A DNA stretch of 64,000 bases from Biscogniauxia marginata (GCA_022695795.1 MU404119.1:186001-250000), one strand, 5' to 3'; counted from the stretch's first letter, positions 10,332 to 21,902 are shown. The notes: generated from the sequence alone by a model not told the origin. Translations and numbers: made by a program.

Positions 10332-12429
10332 ATGGTTCCCCGGAATGACGATGAACTCCGGCGCCCGCCACCGAACCCGCGCTTACTCTCCGTGCAATCC
10401 ATCGTCTCCAAATACTCCCTTCGCTCCCACTCTTCCTCCTTCGAAGCCGACGATGAACGCTCGACCACCACCGAGTCCGACAGAATGAGCCCGCCACCCA
10501 GCATCGAGGACGGCCACCCGCCGCCCGGCAGATACCGCGACGAGGACACGCGTCCGACGAGCAGCAAAGAGCTGGCTGGCTGGTACATGTATTCCTTCGC
10601 TGCCGAAACCTATGTAATATGCGGTGAGTTGGCATCGCCCTCTTTGGTGTATCGTAGAACAGACGACTAACAAACAAACCCATCCTAGCTATTTGTGAGT
10701 CTGCTTGTGACCATCGCAACCCGGTAACATCCTGCTTACCTGCCTCCGAATAGCCTCCTTTATACCGATCCTGCTCGAGAGCTTGGCACGAGAAAATGGC
10801 GTTCTCCTCTCCGACCGAACAACCCCCTGCGGCAACAGCTCCAGGAAGCACGGGGGATCGCCTGGTGAAGGCCAGTGTATTGTCACTATATTCGGCCTGG
10901 ACATCAACACCGCCAGCTTTGCCATGTACACCTTCAGCATCAGCGTCTTGCTCCAGGCCCTGCTGGTAGTCAGCATCAGTTGCGCCGCCGACCACGGGAA
11001 CTATCGAAAGCGTCTGCTGTTGACCTTTGCCTGGACCGGGAGTTTCTGCGTCATGTGTTACATCTTCATCTTCAAAGAGATATACCTCCTTGGCGGCTTG
11101 CTAGCCATCATATCGAATACCGCCTTCGGTGCTTCCTTTGTCCTACTAAACTCCTTTCTGCCTCTTCTTGTCCGTCACCATCCCAAGATTCAGGAGTCGG
11201 TCGAGGGTCTGCCCGAGGTGCCCGATCTTCACGATACGACGACCGACTCGCAGTCCTCTTCGACGTCGCCTACTCTTGCGGAGGACCCGCTAAGTAACTC
11301 GACCTCCGCCTTGCTACCCCCTAACCACCATGCGCACTCCGACTTGCACGAGTTACGGCGCGTACCGACGCACGACGAGCTCACTTCTATCGAGTTGCAT
11401 TTATCGACGCAGATATCGGCTAAGGGTATCGGCATCGGCTACAGCGCTGCCTTGTTCGTGCAATGTGTTTCCATCGGGATGTTAATTGGCCTGGGTAGTT
11501 CGACCTGGTCGCAACGTGTTGTTCTGCTCTTCATCGGAGCCTGGTGGGCCGTCTTCACCATTCCGGCGGCAATCTGGCTTAGGCCGAGACCCGGCCCTCC
11601 TCTCCCAGACAACGGCAAGAGGGGTTCAAGAGCATGGGTGTCTTATATCATATTTTCTTGGAAGAATCTATTCCGCACAATCATGCTAGCCCGCCGCTTG
11701 GTAGACATTGTTTTGTTCCTGGCCAGTTGGTTTCTGCTGTCGGATGCGATCGCGACGACCAGCTCGACGGCAATTTTGTTTGCCAAGACACAGTTGGGCA
11801 TGGAACCATGGGCGCTTGGGATGATCAACGTCATATCTACCAGCACGGGCGTGATGGGTGCCTTTAGCTGGTCATTTATCTCTAGGCATTTCCAGCTGAA
11901 ACCCCACCAGACCATTCTGGGATGTATAGCACTTTTCGAGATCATTCCTATCTACGGTTTACTGGGCTACCTGCCTTTCGTTCGCCGATGGGGCGTCATC
12001 GGTCTTCAGCGGCCGTGGGAGATGTATCCATTAGCTGCGGTTTACGGCTTCGTCCTCGGGGGACTCAGTTCCTATTGTCGATCGTTGTACGGCGAACTCA
12101 TCCCACCGGGGTCGGAGGCCGCATTTTATGCTCTATATGCTATCACCGACAAGGGCTCCAGTGTGTTCGGCCCCGTCATCGTCGGCGCTATCATCGACGC
12201 TACGGGCGAGATCCGGCCGGCATTCTGGTTCCTCGCCGCATTGGTTGGTCTGCCTGCGCCGCTCATATACTTCGTCAATGTCGAACGCGGAAAGGCCGAG
12301 GGCGAGAAGCTGGCCGAGGTGATCGAGGGGTTCAAGAACAGAGAGGATATCGATATCGGCGAGACACGGGACGCCGGGGAGAGCCAAGGAATGCTAGCCC
12401 CGTACGAGGAAAATGATGAAGAGAGGTAG
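10332..12429 (+). CDS. ATG22: Autophagy-related protein 22 (vacuolar amino-acid exporter)
   Basis: Three exons, 10332-10623, a 6-nt microexon 10689-10694 and 10754-12429, give 657 aa. The two introns are 65 and 59 nt. Only inclusion of the microexon restores the expected motif ([26 protein letters not shown]). A serine- and proline-rich cytosolic N-terminus is followed by about a dozen hydrophobic segments in two halves. An acidic-serine loop near residues 275-325 splits the halves, as in other fungal Atg22 proteins. The major-facilitator-type motif [14 protein letters not shown] is followed by SDRTTPC. The known role of the yeast protein is export of leucine and other amino acids from the vacuole after autophagic breakdown. 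Identification is firm; the microexon is inferred from the family motif. Confidence 0.9.
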
Positions 12430-13167
12430 TCATGAGAGGGGACCAAGGCGTTTATACTTGTTGGAAATAGTTAATTAACGAGAGAAGACTCCCAGAAGGA
12501 CTTTTAGACGTGTCCTAACCTACCTTCTACTAGCCTACCTTGGGGATACACTCCATTACACTCCATATACATATAGTGGAGTAACATATAACCTGATGTT
12601 ACGACGACGTATCGATGACGCTATTCTGACCTGGAGGTCTTACCAGGACTGGTGCGGAGAATGCGGCTCAACTGACGAAATAGCCAGCATTATATAGGCC
12701 GACGTATGTTTTCATCCCAGGCCTCTATCAGGACATACACATACACATACACACATAAACATATGATCGTTTTACCACCAACATGCCTTCGACACTATGC
12801 CATGGAAGTCTCGTCTGGGTCCAGGAGGTTGCTCATGTGCCACGGAGAATTTCGCTGCTTAGGTACGTTCCAACTGACGCCGTGGGAGCTGTGGAGGAGA
12901 TTTGATCCGTTTACCGGAAGGCCATCTTAAACAGTAAAAAACTGACATTAATAGTTACTATAATGTCGCGGATGAAGGTATTCACAGCTATCTCCCCATA
13001 TGGGAGGTCACGTGAGCGCCTGTATATAGGGGGCTTCCCACCCACCTTAGACGGGTGGGGGGCAAAGCTTATTTACACCTTATTTCATATGCTCCCTGGT
13101 CTCTAGCTGACGAGATATAATCTATTTTCTTTTTTGTCATACGAGGTATATTGACCTGATTAATTGA
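12430..13167. other. Convergent intergenic region ATG22 / F-box
   Basis: It contains CACATA-type microsatellite sequence near 12735-12760 and AT-rich DNA near 13100-13200. No gene is supported. Confidence 0.55.
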
Positions 13168-14898
13168 TTAACTGATTTGTTTAATTAGTACTATATCTAT
13201 ATTTGTGGAAGGGTGCTTCTCCATGGGACTTGATTCATAGTTGAGCAGTATCCTTACTGCCAGCACAAATAGGCAAGAAGTACATAATTGGCAAGTAAGC
13301 TTATAGCAAAAAAAAATTCGGAGTTCCTCAGTTTCACTGAGCTCCGGTGCGTTTGGTTTCTTCCCTACGTTTGACGGGCGGGAACACTGGCAATCGCGGT
13401 GTGTGTACCCGAGAGGAGCGAACGCCTTCTTCAGATATCGATAGTAGTTTCTACAACCGACCGTCTGACACCACAAGATGCCGGAACTTTCCTTGTCGTC
13501 TGTCAGATTATATGAATCAGGGTCGAGAGCTTGAAACCAAGCCGTCGTCGGACGACCGGGGATATGGCCCTGAGGAACGACGGTCACCTTTCGGTTGTAT
13601 TCGACCCGCAGACATCTGTCGCCAGGGCATGGGTTAATGATGACGAAAAGGTTAGTAGTCCCGTGGTCGTGAGTCCCCGTTGTCTGGATGTTGGTATAAT
13701 GGCCTCCTGTTTTATCGTTCTGCTGTCCTCCTTGTGTATTGCCGCTCGTGCTACCGCCATTCTTGAGAAGTTTTAGCCTGCGCGCGGGGTGTTTACGACA
13801 CGTCAAGTAATTGATATCTTTCACCGGCACAAGCTGCCAACTGCCCGGGAGTTCCTCTAATCCGGCATAATGAAGACAGCAGCAACGGTTGGGGTCAAAG
13901 CAGTTCATCTCTGGCAAACGACCGGAAGGGAACTCGGGAGCGATGTATTCGGCAGTGCCTGGCCGAAACCGTTTGAGATGTTGGCGCATTACATCAGGGG
14001 TGGTCTTTTCATCGTGTCCAAGGTCGGGAATGCGAAGATGTCCAATCCAATGAATTTCAACGTAAGTTCGTCCTTGTTTATCACGTATGATCATGACGCG
14101 CGGATATATGTCGTCTCCGAAGGTTTCTGGGGCGCAGGGACCGTGATGCTCTGGGATATGGCTCTTGTGATCGCATTTGAACAAGAGGATGCTAGGCGTG
14201 ATGTTTTCCGAACCAGTCTCAAATTTCGACACGCCCGACGCAATCGAAGCGATATCAGCCCATCTGATTACTCGATGGTTACAGATTCGCACAGACCCCT
14301 CCCATGCAATACAGATGCGAACTTTGGCTGAAGCGCGCCGTTGAGCCGCGGAAAACAAACCGACGGGGTGGTCAGCGGCGCAGCCGGAGCAGTGCATGTA
14401 TTCCGTCAACAGTCGAGAGACATCTTTGCCCCAACTCGGCCTCTTTCTCGCAGCTCGACAATCTGCGCAATACCCTTCCAAGTCCCGGTCGAGGACCGGC
14501 GCCAGCTGCTTCGGAGACCAAAATGGCCTGGCTGGCTCGTATCAGGGAATGAAACCAGACTGCCGTCGATAATCAATATTGTGGCCACTACTGAATTCCG
14601 GGGAGCTGTAGATGCGCATAAACAAGCGGCAGGCTCGCCTAAGGCACTGTATGCTCAACGGATCGAGCGCCTTGACAATTTCGAGAAGCAGTTCCTCTGG
14701 GAGGCGGCAGAGCGCACTGCACGTCAGATTGTGGAAGGCATCGGCAATGAGGGGGTCCATAGTCGCAGCTTGGGTCCGGACTCGAGGATCGGTCGAGCAT
14801 TTGCACGGTTTGGGCTTCGTGCTGCGTGCCTGCCGTCTTTCCAAGTACCGTGTCGGGGCCATCGCGTGATGTATTCTTGGGATTTGTAGTGCAACCAA
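13168..14898 (-). CDS. F-box domain protein, fungal type
   Basis: The N-terminal part contains a clear F-box (LCRLPEELLLEIVKALDP, then a Leu-Arg-Arg-Ala-Cys motif), which normally binds Skp1 and links a target to an SCF ubiquitin ligase. The reading frame meets an in-frame TGA at 14542. A 60-nt GT-AG intron, 14591-14532, removes it and leaves exons 14898-14592 and 14531-13168, in phase, giving 556 aa. Later in-frame ATGs at 14862 and 14760 are alternative starts; the shortest form has 510 aa. The C-terminal half is rich in Cys and His (CADC, CSGC, CCCLHY and others) and may bind metal. The target is unknown. The intron donor, GTAGTG, is weak, so a true stop (pseudogene) is not fully excluded. 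Confidence 0.75.
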
Positions 14899-15243
14899 GG
14901 AGGGTTACCGTCTTAAATTAGTAAATTTGCATTTGTCTGCGCCACTGAGATTTACCTAGATATAGTTTAAGTTAGTGGTAAGTAAACCTTCCTGTCTGAA
15001 AGTTCTTATAGAGATCACTCTGGTCTTTAACACGTCATGATCCGATAAAGTTCACCTATCATCCGGGCAATTCCCTGCCTCTTATCACGTCTAGAAACCT
15101 TCCAGGGGTGCCTGTGCGATTAGCGTTGTCGAACTGGCCAGGCTAGACACTGACGTGATATAGGTAAATGTTCAACTTGACCAAAAAAAAAAAAGGAGAC
15201 AAGCCAGTCTCTCTGTTTCATTCATTAACTAAAAATAAAAAAC

Positions 15244-15383
15244 AAGAAGAAAAGGAAAAGAAAAGGAAGGAAAAAGAAAAAGAAAAAAAAAGGAAAAGGA
15301 AAAGGAAAAGGAAAGAAAAGAAAAGAAAAGAAAAGAAGAAGAAAAAAAGAAGGAAAAAGGAAAAAAAGGAAAAAAAAAAAAAG
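15244..15383. repeat. Uninterrupted 140-nt homopurine tract
   Basis: Only A and G occur on the plus strand over this range, mostly as AAAAG, GGAAAA and AAGAA units. It produces long, meaningless Lys/Glu/Arg-rich reading frames that should not be annotated as genes. Confidence 0.95.
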
Positions 15384-15416
15384 CGAAAGGAAAACCAAAA
15401 AAGAGCTCTTCCCCGA

Positions 15417-15524
15417 TCTCCCCCCTCCCCTCCCCCTTTTTTCTTTCCCTTTCCCTTTTATTCCTCCTCCTCCTTCTCCTCCTTCTCCTCCTTCTCCTTC
15501 TCCTCCTCCTCCCCCCCTCCCTCC
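15417..15524. repeat. Homopyrimidine tract with one interruption
   Basis: C and T only, broken by one A at 15460; the second part is built of CCT and CTT units. It lies 33 nt after the homopurine tract, so the two can partly pair as an imperfect inverted repeat. Confidence 0.9.
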
Positions 15525-15686
15525 GTAGGCGCGGACGGGCCGGCACCAGCAGGCACGACCGGGGTAGTAGCAGCGGCAGCGGCGGGGCCAGGCGCACGGG
15601 CAATGGCGGCAGCGACCACCCTTCTAAACCAACTAAAAAAGCCCAAGTTGGGCAAGAGATCCCACACCAGCCCCAAGAAAAAGAGG

Positions 15687-15944
15687 CTAGCTACAAAAAA
15701 AGAAAACCAAAAAACCAAACGAAGAGACGGGGCAGGCCGGGAGGTCCGGGAACCCCGGAGCCTGTGGGTAGGTTGGGAAGGCGGGGCACGGCGGGCAGGC
15801 CGGGGGCGGCGGGCAAACGGGGGCGGCGGCGACGGGGCAGGCGACGGCATCGAAGGTGATAGTGGCGGTCTCGAAGGCGGCGGCGGGGGTATCGGGGGTG
15901 GGGGTGGGGGTAGGGGCTGGGGGAGGGGGGGCAGAGACGTTCAT
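15687..15944 (-). other. Possible exon encoding a Pro/Cys-rich segment
   Basis: A frame of 85 codons from the ATG at 15944 is rich in Pro-Cys-Pro units (for example CPPPPACPPCPAFP, with seven Cys in about 50 residues) after a Thr-Pro stretch. Upstream, the frame runs through an Ala-Thr repeat. There the coding strand has a near-perfect branch site and acceptor (TACTAAC, then CTAACAG, near 15993-16010). I cannot find an upstream exon with a signal peptide, and the downstream end runs into low-complexity DNA. It could be part of a secreted or wall protein, or chance GC-rich repeat. Confidence 0.25.
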
Positions 15945-15960
15945 AGTGGTGGTGGTGGCG

Positions 15961-15999
<39 letters not shown>

Positions 16000-17150
16000 C
16001 TGTTAGTGTTAGTACTTTTGCGTTGATTTTTTACAAGTCTAAGTGCGTTGGCGAAGTGCGAAAATCTTTTCTTTTGACCTTTGGAAAATCACCTTGCTCT
16101 TTCCTCTCGTCACGAGGGTTGTTCTGCCTCGTCCAGGAAGGGGCTCGTCGGTGCCTGCGGTTTGGAGAGCCGTTTGTGAAGGCACGAGCACGCCATACCT
16201 ATCCACGCATCATAGGCACCTACATTGTCAGGAGCGTTGACGAATATGAATAGGGAATACCTGCGTTCCGGGACTATAACAGAAGCAGCTCTTTTCTCTG
16301 TTTGACGCTACCTGTGTAGGCACCTGCCTGAGTATGTGTGCTCTTACCCAAGTATGCTCGTCCCTACCTGCCTCTCCTTACTCGTAGGCTTGACATGAAC
16401 GGAGCTTTTCCCCCTAGAGTCTACGTCTACTCTTTCACCTCGAAGCCAGTCTCAACTCCTGCTCCCTCCCAAATTCAACCCCGTTCTACTCTTCGATAGG
16501 TACTCAGCTGCACTTTACACCCATAACAATACATCATCAGCGTTGACATTTCACACTTCAACGTCTTTCTTCAAGCCTCGTCAATCCTACTCAACGACAT
16601 CTATACAGACAGCAAACGCATCTCGTCAGGAGAAGACACCTAGTACAATATATATTTACTTCCTATTGGTAACGAGGTACTAGCATCCGTGGACGAGTCC
16701 TCTGAGGGCGTCCAACACTGTTCAGTGAGACGACTTCAACCGTCTATCTAGTCGAGCCCCATCCACAGCCACAGTCAGCTACATGTAGAGGAACCATCCC
16801 GTCCAAAGTGGGAGGCCTCTTCGGCAAATAGTCGCGAGTGTCTTCTCGATCATGTAGGTAAGTCTACAATATGGAGCCCGCTTTCTTGTCCTAACGCTTT
16901 CTCAGGGCAGCACACCTTCGCACCGCAATACCATGAGTCTTCTATCGCTCATCAGCAACGTACTTTGCACTGTCTTGCATGGCTAAGCACTGCGGAGGCT
17001 TCAAAGAAATAGCGGACTCTTTCAGTCGGTACGGTAACTCCAACAGGGAGGTCATGGCGGTCTCAAACACATACTACACGGCAGAGGCTCCAACAATAGG
17101 CTACGGCAGGCAGGCTATATTAAACAACAAGTTGTGGTAGAGCGCGGCAT

Positions 17151-17217
17151 GTTCAACAACACGGTGGTTCCAACACGGTGGCTTTTACAACACGGTGGCT
17201 TCAACACACGTGGTGGT
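17151..17217. repeat. Imperfect tandem repeat of about 14-17 nt
   Basis: Four copies of a unit close to TTCAACACGGTGGC follow each other with small length changes. The surrounding 200 nt has looser relatives (for example GGCTCCAACA near 17085). No gene is attached to it. Confidence 0.7.
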
Positions 17218-17874
17218 CCAAATATCAATTGGTGCGTATCCCTTCAATGCTGTACTGTGCTGTGCTATGCTGTGCTCTGTGTGTGTTGGTACTTTTGCAA
17301 ACCATTCTTCAATATTTGATCAAACTATTCTTCAATTCAATTTACTCCTCTCAACTCCCCGATACAATACCGTACTACAACCGGAGGCTTTCTTCTAGCC
17401 GGCCAAAACTTAAGGTACGTTCATCATTCGTTTTCATGAGGCAGCATGTGAAGGCTGGGGCACCTTTTGATACCTAGCTCAAATAGCCAATGGTAATATT
17501 GACATAAACTTGAAGGTTTTTGAGAGCCATCAGCATCATGATCACCAACTGTGCCGGTGGCTAGTTATGGTTGGAGCATTGGGTACAATACATTGCGGGC
17601 ACGGCACACTGCCATTATTAGAAACAACCTACTGCTCTTGCTTGGATATCAACCTAGACCAACCTTTGTCATATAAGCGAACTAGAGCTACTCGGCCTGT
17701 TCACCCGACATTTCTTCTGGACATGGAACCATACCGAGAAGCAAAAACAGTCAAAACTTCGAATCCAATATTTCGGTCAACCCTACTTATCAAGCTCTGT
17801 TGCTCCTTGTCATGAACCACTACTATACGATGATCTTCACGCAAATAGATATTTTGCAATTCAACGTCAGACAA

Positions 17875-17892
17875 CCCCCCCCCCCCCCCCCC
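17875..17892. repeat. C18 homopolymer run
   Basis: Eighteen C residues in a row. The length may be uncertain because such runs are hard to sequence. Confidence 0.9.
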
Positions 17893-19497
17893 ATCATATC
17901 CTGGAGGTCGGTTTTCTGCAACTCACATAGGGGTTAAGCAAAGCAACCTCGACCGGTAGGCAAGGATACGAGTTGCATACTCACGTAGCAAAAAGAAGAA
18001 TAGCCTCTATAGGGAGGATGGAGCACTGTGTCGAACTCACAGAAATGTACGGTATCAACCACGACAGCCTGGTGGGAGGCGGCTAAGCTCATAGGGGAAG
18101 GCTTATTCACATACAGCATTACTTCCCTCATTTCAAAACACTGTAATTGAGTGATGGAGATTACGTAGACTGTAGGCATCGCAACGATGATTTGAGCCAA
18201 CTAAGAGACGTATAAAGGAGCTGAGCTATAAATGAATATAATGTTGGCATTGGCTACATTGCCCTCTTGAGTAAGGGTTTGGATTTCAGGCCTATGTCGA
18301 GTCTTTCTTTGAATATAATACCTAGTGACATATCTGAATACCTTTTCGACACACCACATATTCCAGTGAAGGCCATGCTGTGCTGTGCTGTGCTCGGTAT
18401 TGATACGGGATGTCGACAGCTGGAATGCTTGCCGCACCTATACATGTCTAATCAACGTATCAAACAAGCGGCTAAAGCCAACAATAGCGGTCCGTTCCCA
18501 ATGGGATTACTCGATCAAATCACAATGTTCTCCGCAAAGATGAGCTAATGTATAGCTACCTAAGTACATTGAAAATTCAGGTGTTATAACCGTCAATAGG
18601 AAGATGGCCAAGTTAAATATGGGGAAGAAAGAGATGCGCTCAGTGGGAGATCGACATTAGGTATTAGCGTCGTTCCCGGCGCGAGAACCACCGCAATGGT
18701 CGACTAGCACACTAGTCTGCCACCAAATGCCGGCCAATGGCGTTGCTGACATAGCAAGCTTGGCCACTGGAAAGGACACGCTATATTCTTCAAGGAAGCA
18801 TTTATCCTCGATCGGGTTTAGAGCGGCCCCCAGCAACGCGGGCTATCGCAAAAGAGCCTGTGAAAATTTCCCCTAAAAGTTACCAACCCATTCAAACCTT
18901 TTTTTTTTCTGCTATCCCCCTTCCAACTTCTCCAAACCCAGAAAAAAAAAAAAGGTGGTGTGGTGGCTGTGGCTAAATCCGAACGCGCCCATCGAAACAA
19001 CTCGACGACGATAGTTTCATCCACTACCCGACCGGGTAGCTGTTGTTCCATCGTTGCTAGATACCACTGCACGCGCATCCTTCGGGTAGCTTTAAGCTTT
19101 CACGACCAGCTATCATTGGCCTGGTCGGGATAGTCCAATCACACGCGCCAGGCTGTCGGTGCAGCCCGGCTTCTCTTCCCCCCCTTCCCCGCCACCGATT
19201 TCTAGCTTACGACTTGCCGCGATCGCAACACGCCCAAAGGCCCATTGGAGTCCAGCGACGACCGGTCCCAAGCTAGAACCATATCCCGCGACCGCATCCT
19301 TGGATTCCTTTCACCTGGATAGCTTGACGTCATCTCATTGCGACACGGAAGCAATCTCCCCCCGGCGCGCAATCAACGCGATCTGTCTGGCATCTAGCGA
19401 TACCTTGCTCATCATTGCTATCCTCCTCCCCCTCCGCGCTTCCGCCTCCCATCTCGCGTTGCTCCATTGAGTATTCATACATACTAACCCTACAGCC

Positions 19498-20930
19498 ATG
19501 GCCACTGCCCGGAAACGACCTCGGCCCGATGCGGAGGAGAGCCAGGCCGAATGTCCCTTCATCGTGACACATCCCGACCCTAACGAGAAGGAGAAGAAAT
19601 CAAAGAGAAGACGGCAGGAGTCGGAAGACCATCCACAGCCTAAGATTCTGCTCCAGACCTCACCCTTCGCACCTCTGGGAAAATTCAAGGACCCCAACAA
19701 CACCATGGACCGTCACTACCAGGTCCAGCCGTATCAAAGATGGATGGATATGACCCGGTATAATAGCTTTGTTTGTATGTACACTCTGTTTCCCCAGCCC
19801 CTATGCGTCTTGCTGACGACAGAATCACCAGTAAACGGAGTTAAATACTGGAGCGAGGGTTTCATTTTCGTGGCCAACAGCTCAACGATCGAGCGCCAAA
19901 AGAACCCCGGCGACACGCTACAACCTAGGAAGTCGGACGATGACTGGGTAGCGAGGATCCTAGAGATCAGAGCAAGCGATGAGCATCATGTCTACGCTCG
20001 TGTCTACTGGATGTACTGGCCGGATGAATTGCCAGCGGGAACGCAAGAAGGAAGGAGGTCCATCCAGGGGAGGCAATCATATCACGGCGCAAATGAGCTG
20101 ATCGCGTCAAATCACAGTAGGTACTCTAGCCAACTTTTTTGGCATGCAATGTGCGATTAACTAGCCGTAGTGGATGTTATCAATGTTGTCAGCGTGACCT
20201 CGGCTGCTACGGTGAATCAATGGGACGAGAGCAACGAAGAGGAAGTGCAACAAGCACTGTACTGGCGCCAGGCCTTTGATGTTCGCAGCATGGAACTCTC
20301 GGTAGGTTTTCGCATCCTGTGGCATGCAAATCGCATTGACTGATTAGTTCATAGTCCGCCGAGCTGCGCTGCAAATGTAACCGCCCCGAGAACCCCGACA
20401 AGCAGCTGATAGGCTGTGCCAATGAGAATTGCAAGAAGTGGCTCCACGACGACTGCCTGATCCACGAGGCCCTCTTGAACACTTACAAGCGTCTCGGCAC
20501 TGATAAACCCCATAAGCCAGCGCCAGTGAAAGAGGAGGAAGATGGTGAGGGTGGCAAAAGACCGCTCAGTCCGAGCGAGTCGGGGGCGGCGCAGACGACC
20601 GAACAATCGATTGACGTAAAACCCGAGGACCAGCAGACGATCAAGTTAGCCGACGTCGAGAATGCTGTCCCCACCGTCACAGCCGAGGATCCCATGACGG
20701 TCTCGGTCAATGCTAGTTCCAAGTCAAAGCAAAGGGGACGCCCTCGCAAATCAGAACCAAATGATCCCGGTACCGCGAGACCGTACGAGGGATTGTTCGA
20801 GGCCACAATTACCAACGACACAAGTCCTCCGCTCGTCGAGATCACGGACCTGCGGGAGAATGTTACTGGCGGCGAAAAGACGTGGGCGGAGCCTCTTCAC
20901 TGCCTGCTCTGCGGCGAGAAGATCCATTAA
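19498..20930 (+). CDS. BAH and PHD-finger protein, EPR-1-like chromatin reader
   Basis: Four exons, 19498-19774, 19832-20116, 20171-20301 and 20355-20930, join to 422 aa with introns of 53-57 nt. A basic N-terminus is followed by a BAH domain (about residues 100-230) with the usual features: VKYWSEGFIFVAN, ARILEIRAS, ARVYWMYWP, then ELIASNH and INVVSVTS. Next comes the first part of a PHD finger: RCKCNR, a Cys-x4-Cys pair and KWLHDDC. The last Cys pair (HCLLC) comes only about 150 residues later, at the very C-terminus. Between them lies an acidic, disordered stretch with an AT-hook-like RGRPRK. In Neurospora the BAH-PHD protein EPR-1 reads H3K27me3 and is needed for silencing of facultative heterochromatin. 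That role is inferred here from domain order. The first intron (57 nt) has no stop, so a retained form would stay open. Confidence 0.75.
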
Positions 20931-21902
20931 GCCATATCTTGCTTGCTTTACGCCCAAGTATCTACGCATTGGCGTAGCTACGCGACGACTATGTAGTCCG
21001 CGTACCAGCCTTTTTGGAGGGTTTTTATTTTTGCCAGTTGTTGTTTGACTCCTGTTTTTTTGCTGCCCGGCGTTATGGAGAATGATACCTTGCATACTTT
21101 TTGCGAGGCCCCAATTCGTTTTGGAGAATGTTTGTATCCTATTACCAAGTACGAGCCGATGACGTCTTTTCAGCTATAGTCGTTACAGCGGGCTGGCGCC
21201 CGTGCAATGGGCGAGGAGATGCAAAGATGGGACGGTTTCCCGAATGCATTTTAGGGGGTAGTGGCTGGCTGGCAGACAGGCAGCCTACCAGGCAAGAACA
21301 ACCAGCGCATTGATAGCGAAACGTGTTTCTATCTGACAAAAATTAGCCGGCGAAGATGATGAGCATCGCAAGTTTATGGCAAGCAACTAAGTAGTAAGGA
21401 GTAAGTATTAGGCGAGGGATCAAAGGGATCTAGGTCTGGGCGGTTGATTTCCAACCGTAGCTGTCTTTATCATGGAGAAAAGGTCTTGTCTGTGGGCCAA
21501 TGTCCAGCAGATTTGTACATAGACACATAACTTAAGGCATTTATTACTATTATTATTACTATGGAAAGTAAAAGGGGGGTTGATGGTATTCACGTGTAAA
21601 CAGTATGGAAGCATAAAACAACGGAAATGGTTCCGCTTCTTAGTTAGGTTAGTGCCTAGTTACCTGACCAAACCTTAAGTTGAAGCTGAGCTCCCACAGG
21701 TAGGAAAGCCCCGCTTGAAAAAACAGCAAGTGTGCAAGGTTAGCAGCTCAACTCCGACAACACCCCACCATCAACCACGCATCTTCCATCCAAACGAGCC
21801 CAACTGCCGGCACAAAATACAACAACTTCGCCCCCGATCAGCTGCTGTCTTTCCTCGGAAGCACACGCGCGCATACAACGCCTGCCACGGTATACTGACA
21901 AG
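20931..21902. other. Intergenic region BAH-PHD gene / CAP2
   Basis: It holds the 3' flank of the BAH/PHD gene and the upstream region of CAP2. No further gene is seen. Confidence 0.6.

Larger units (their letters stand above)
14899..19497. other. Gene-poor, low-complexity region
   Basis: It holds homopurine and homopyrimidine tracts (15244-15524), a Pro/Cys-rich minus-strand frame (15687-15990), an imperfect short tandem repeat (17151-17217), a C18 run (17875-17892) and leader-like pyrimidine-rich DNA (16400-16650). The right end is the upstream region of the BAH/PHD gene. I can name no gene between 16.3 and 19.4 kb. Confidence 0.55.

Noticed and set aside
14539..14544. Calling the F-box gene a pseudogene because of its in-frame TGA
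   Set aside because: A 60-nt GT-AG intron that keeps the frame explains the stop more simply, although the donor is weak.
15168..16253. Long plus-strand open frame of 361 codons
   Set aside because: It is made of homopurine, homopyrimidine and G-rich microsatellite sequence and gives meaningless Lys/Glu, Ser/Phe and Gly runs. No family or splice signals support it.
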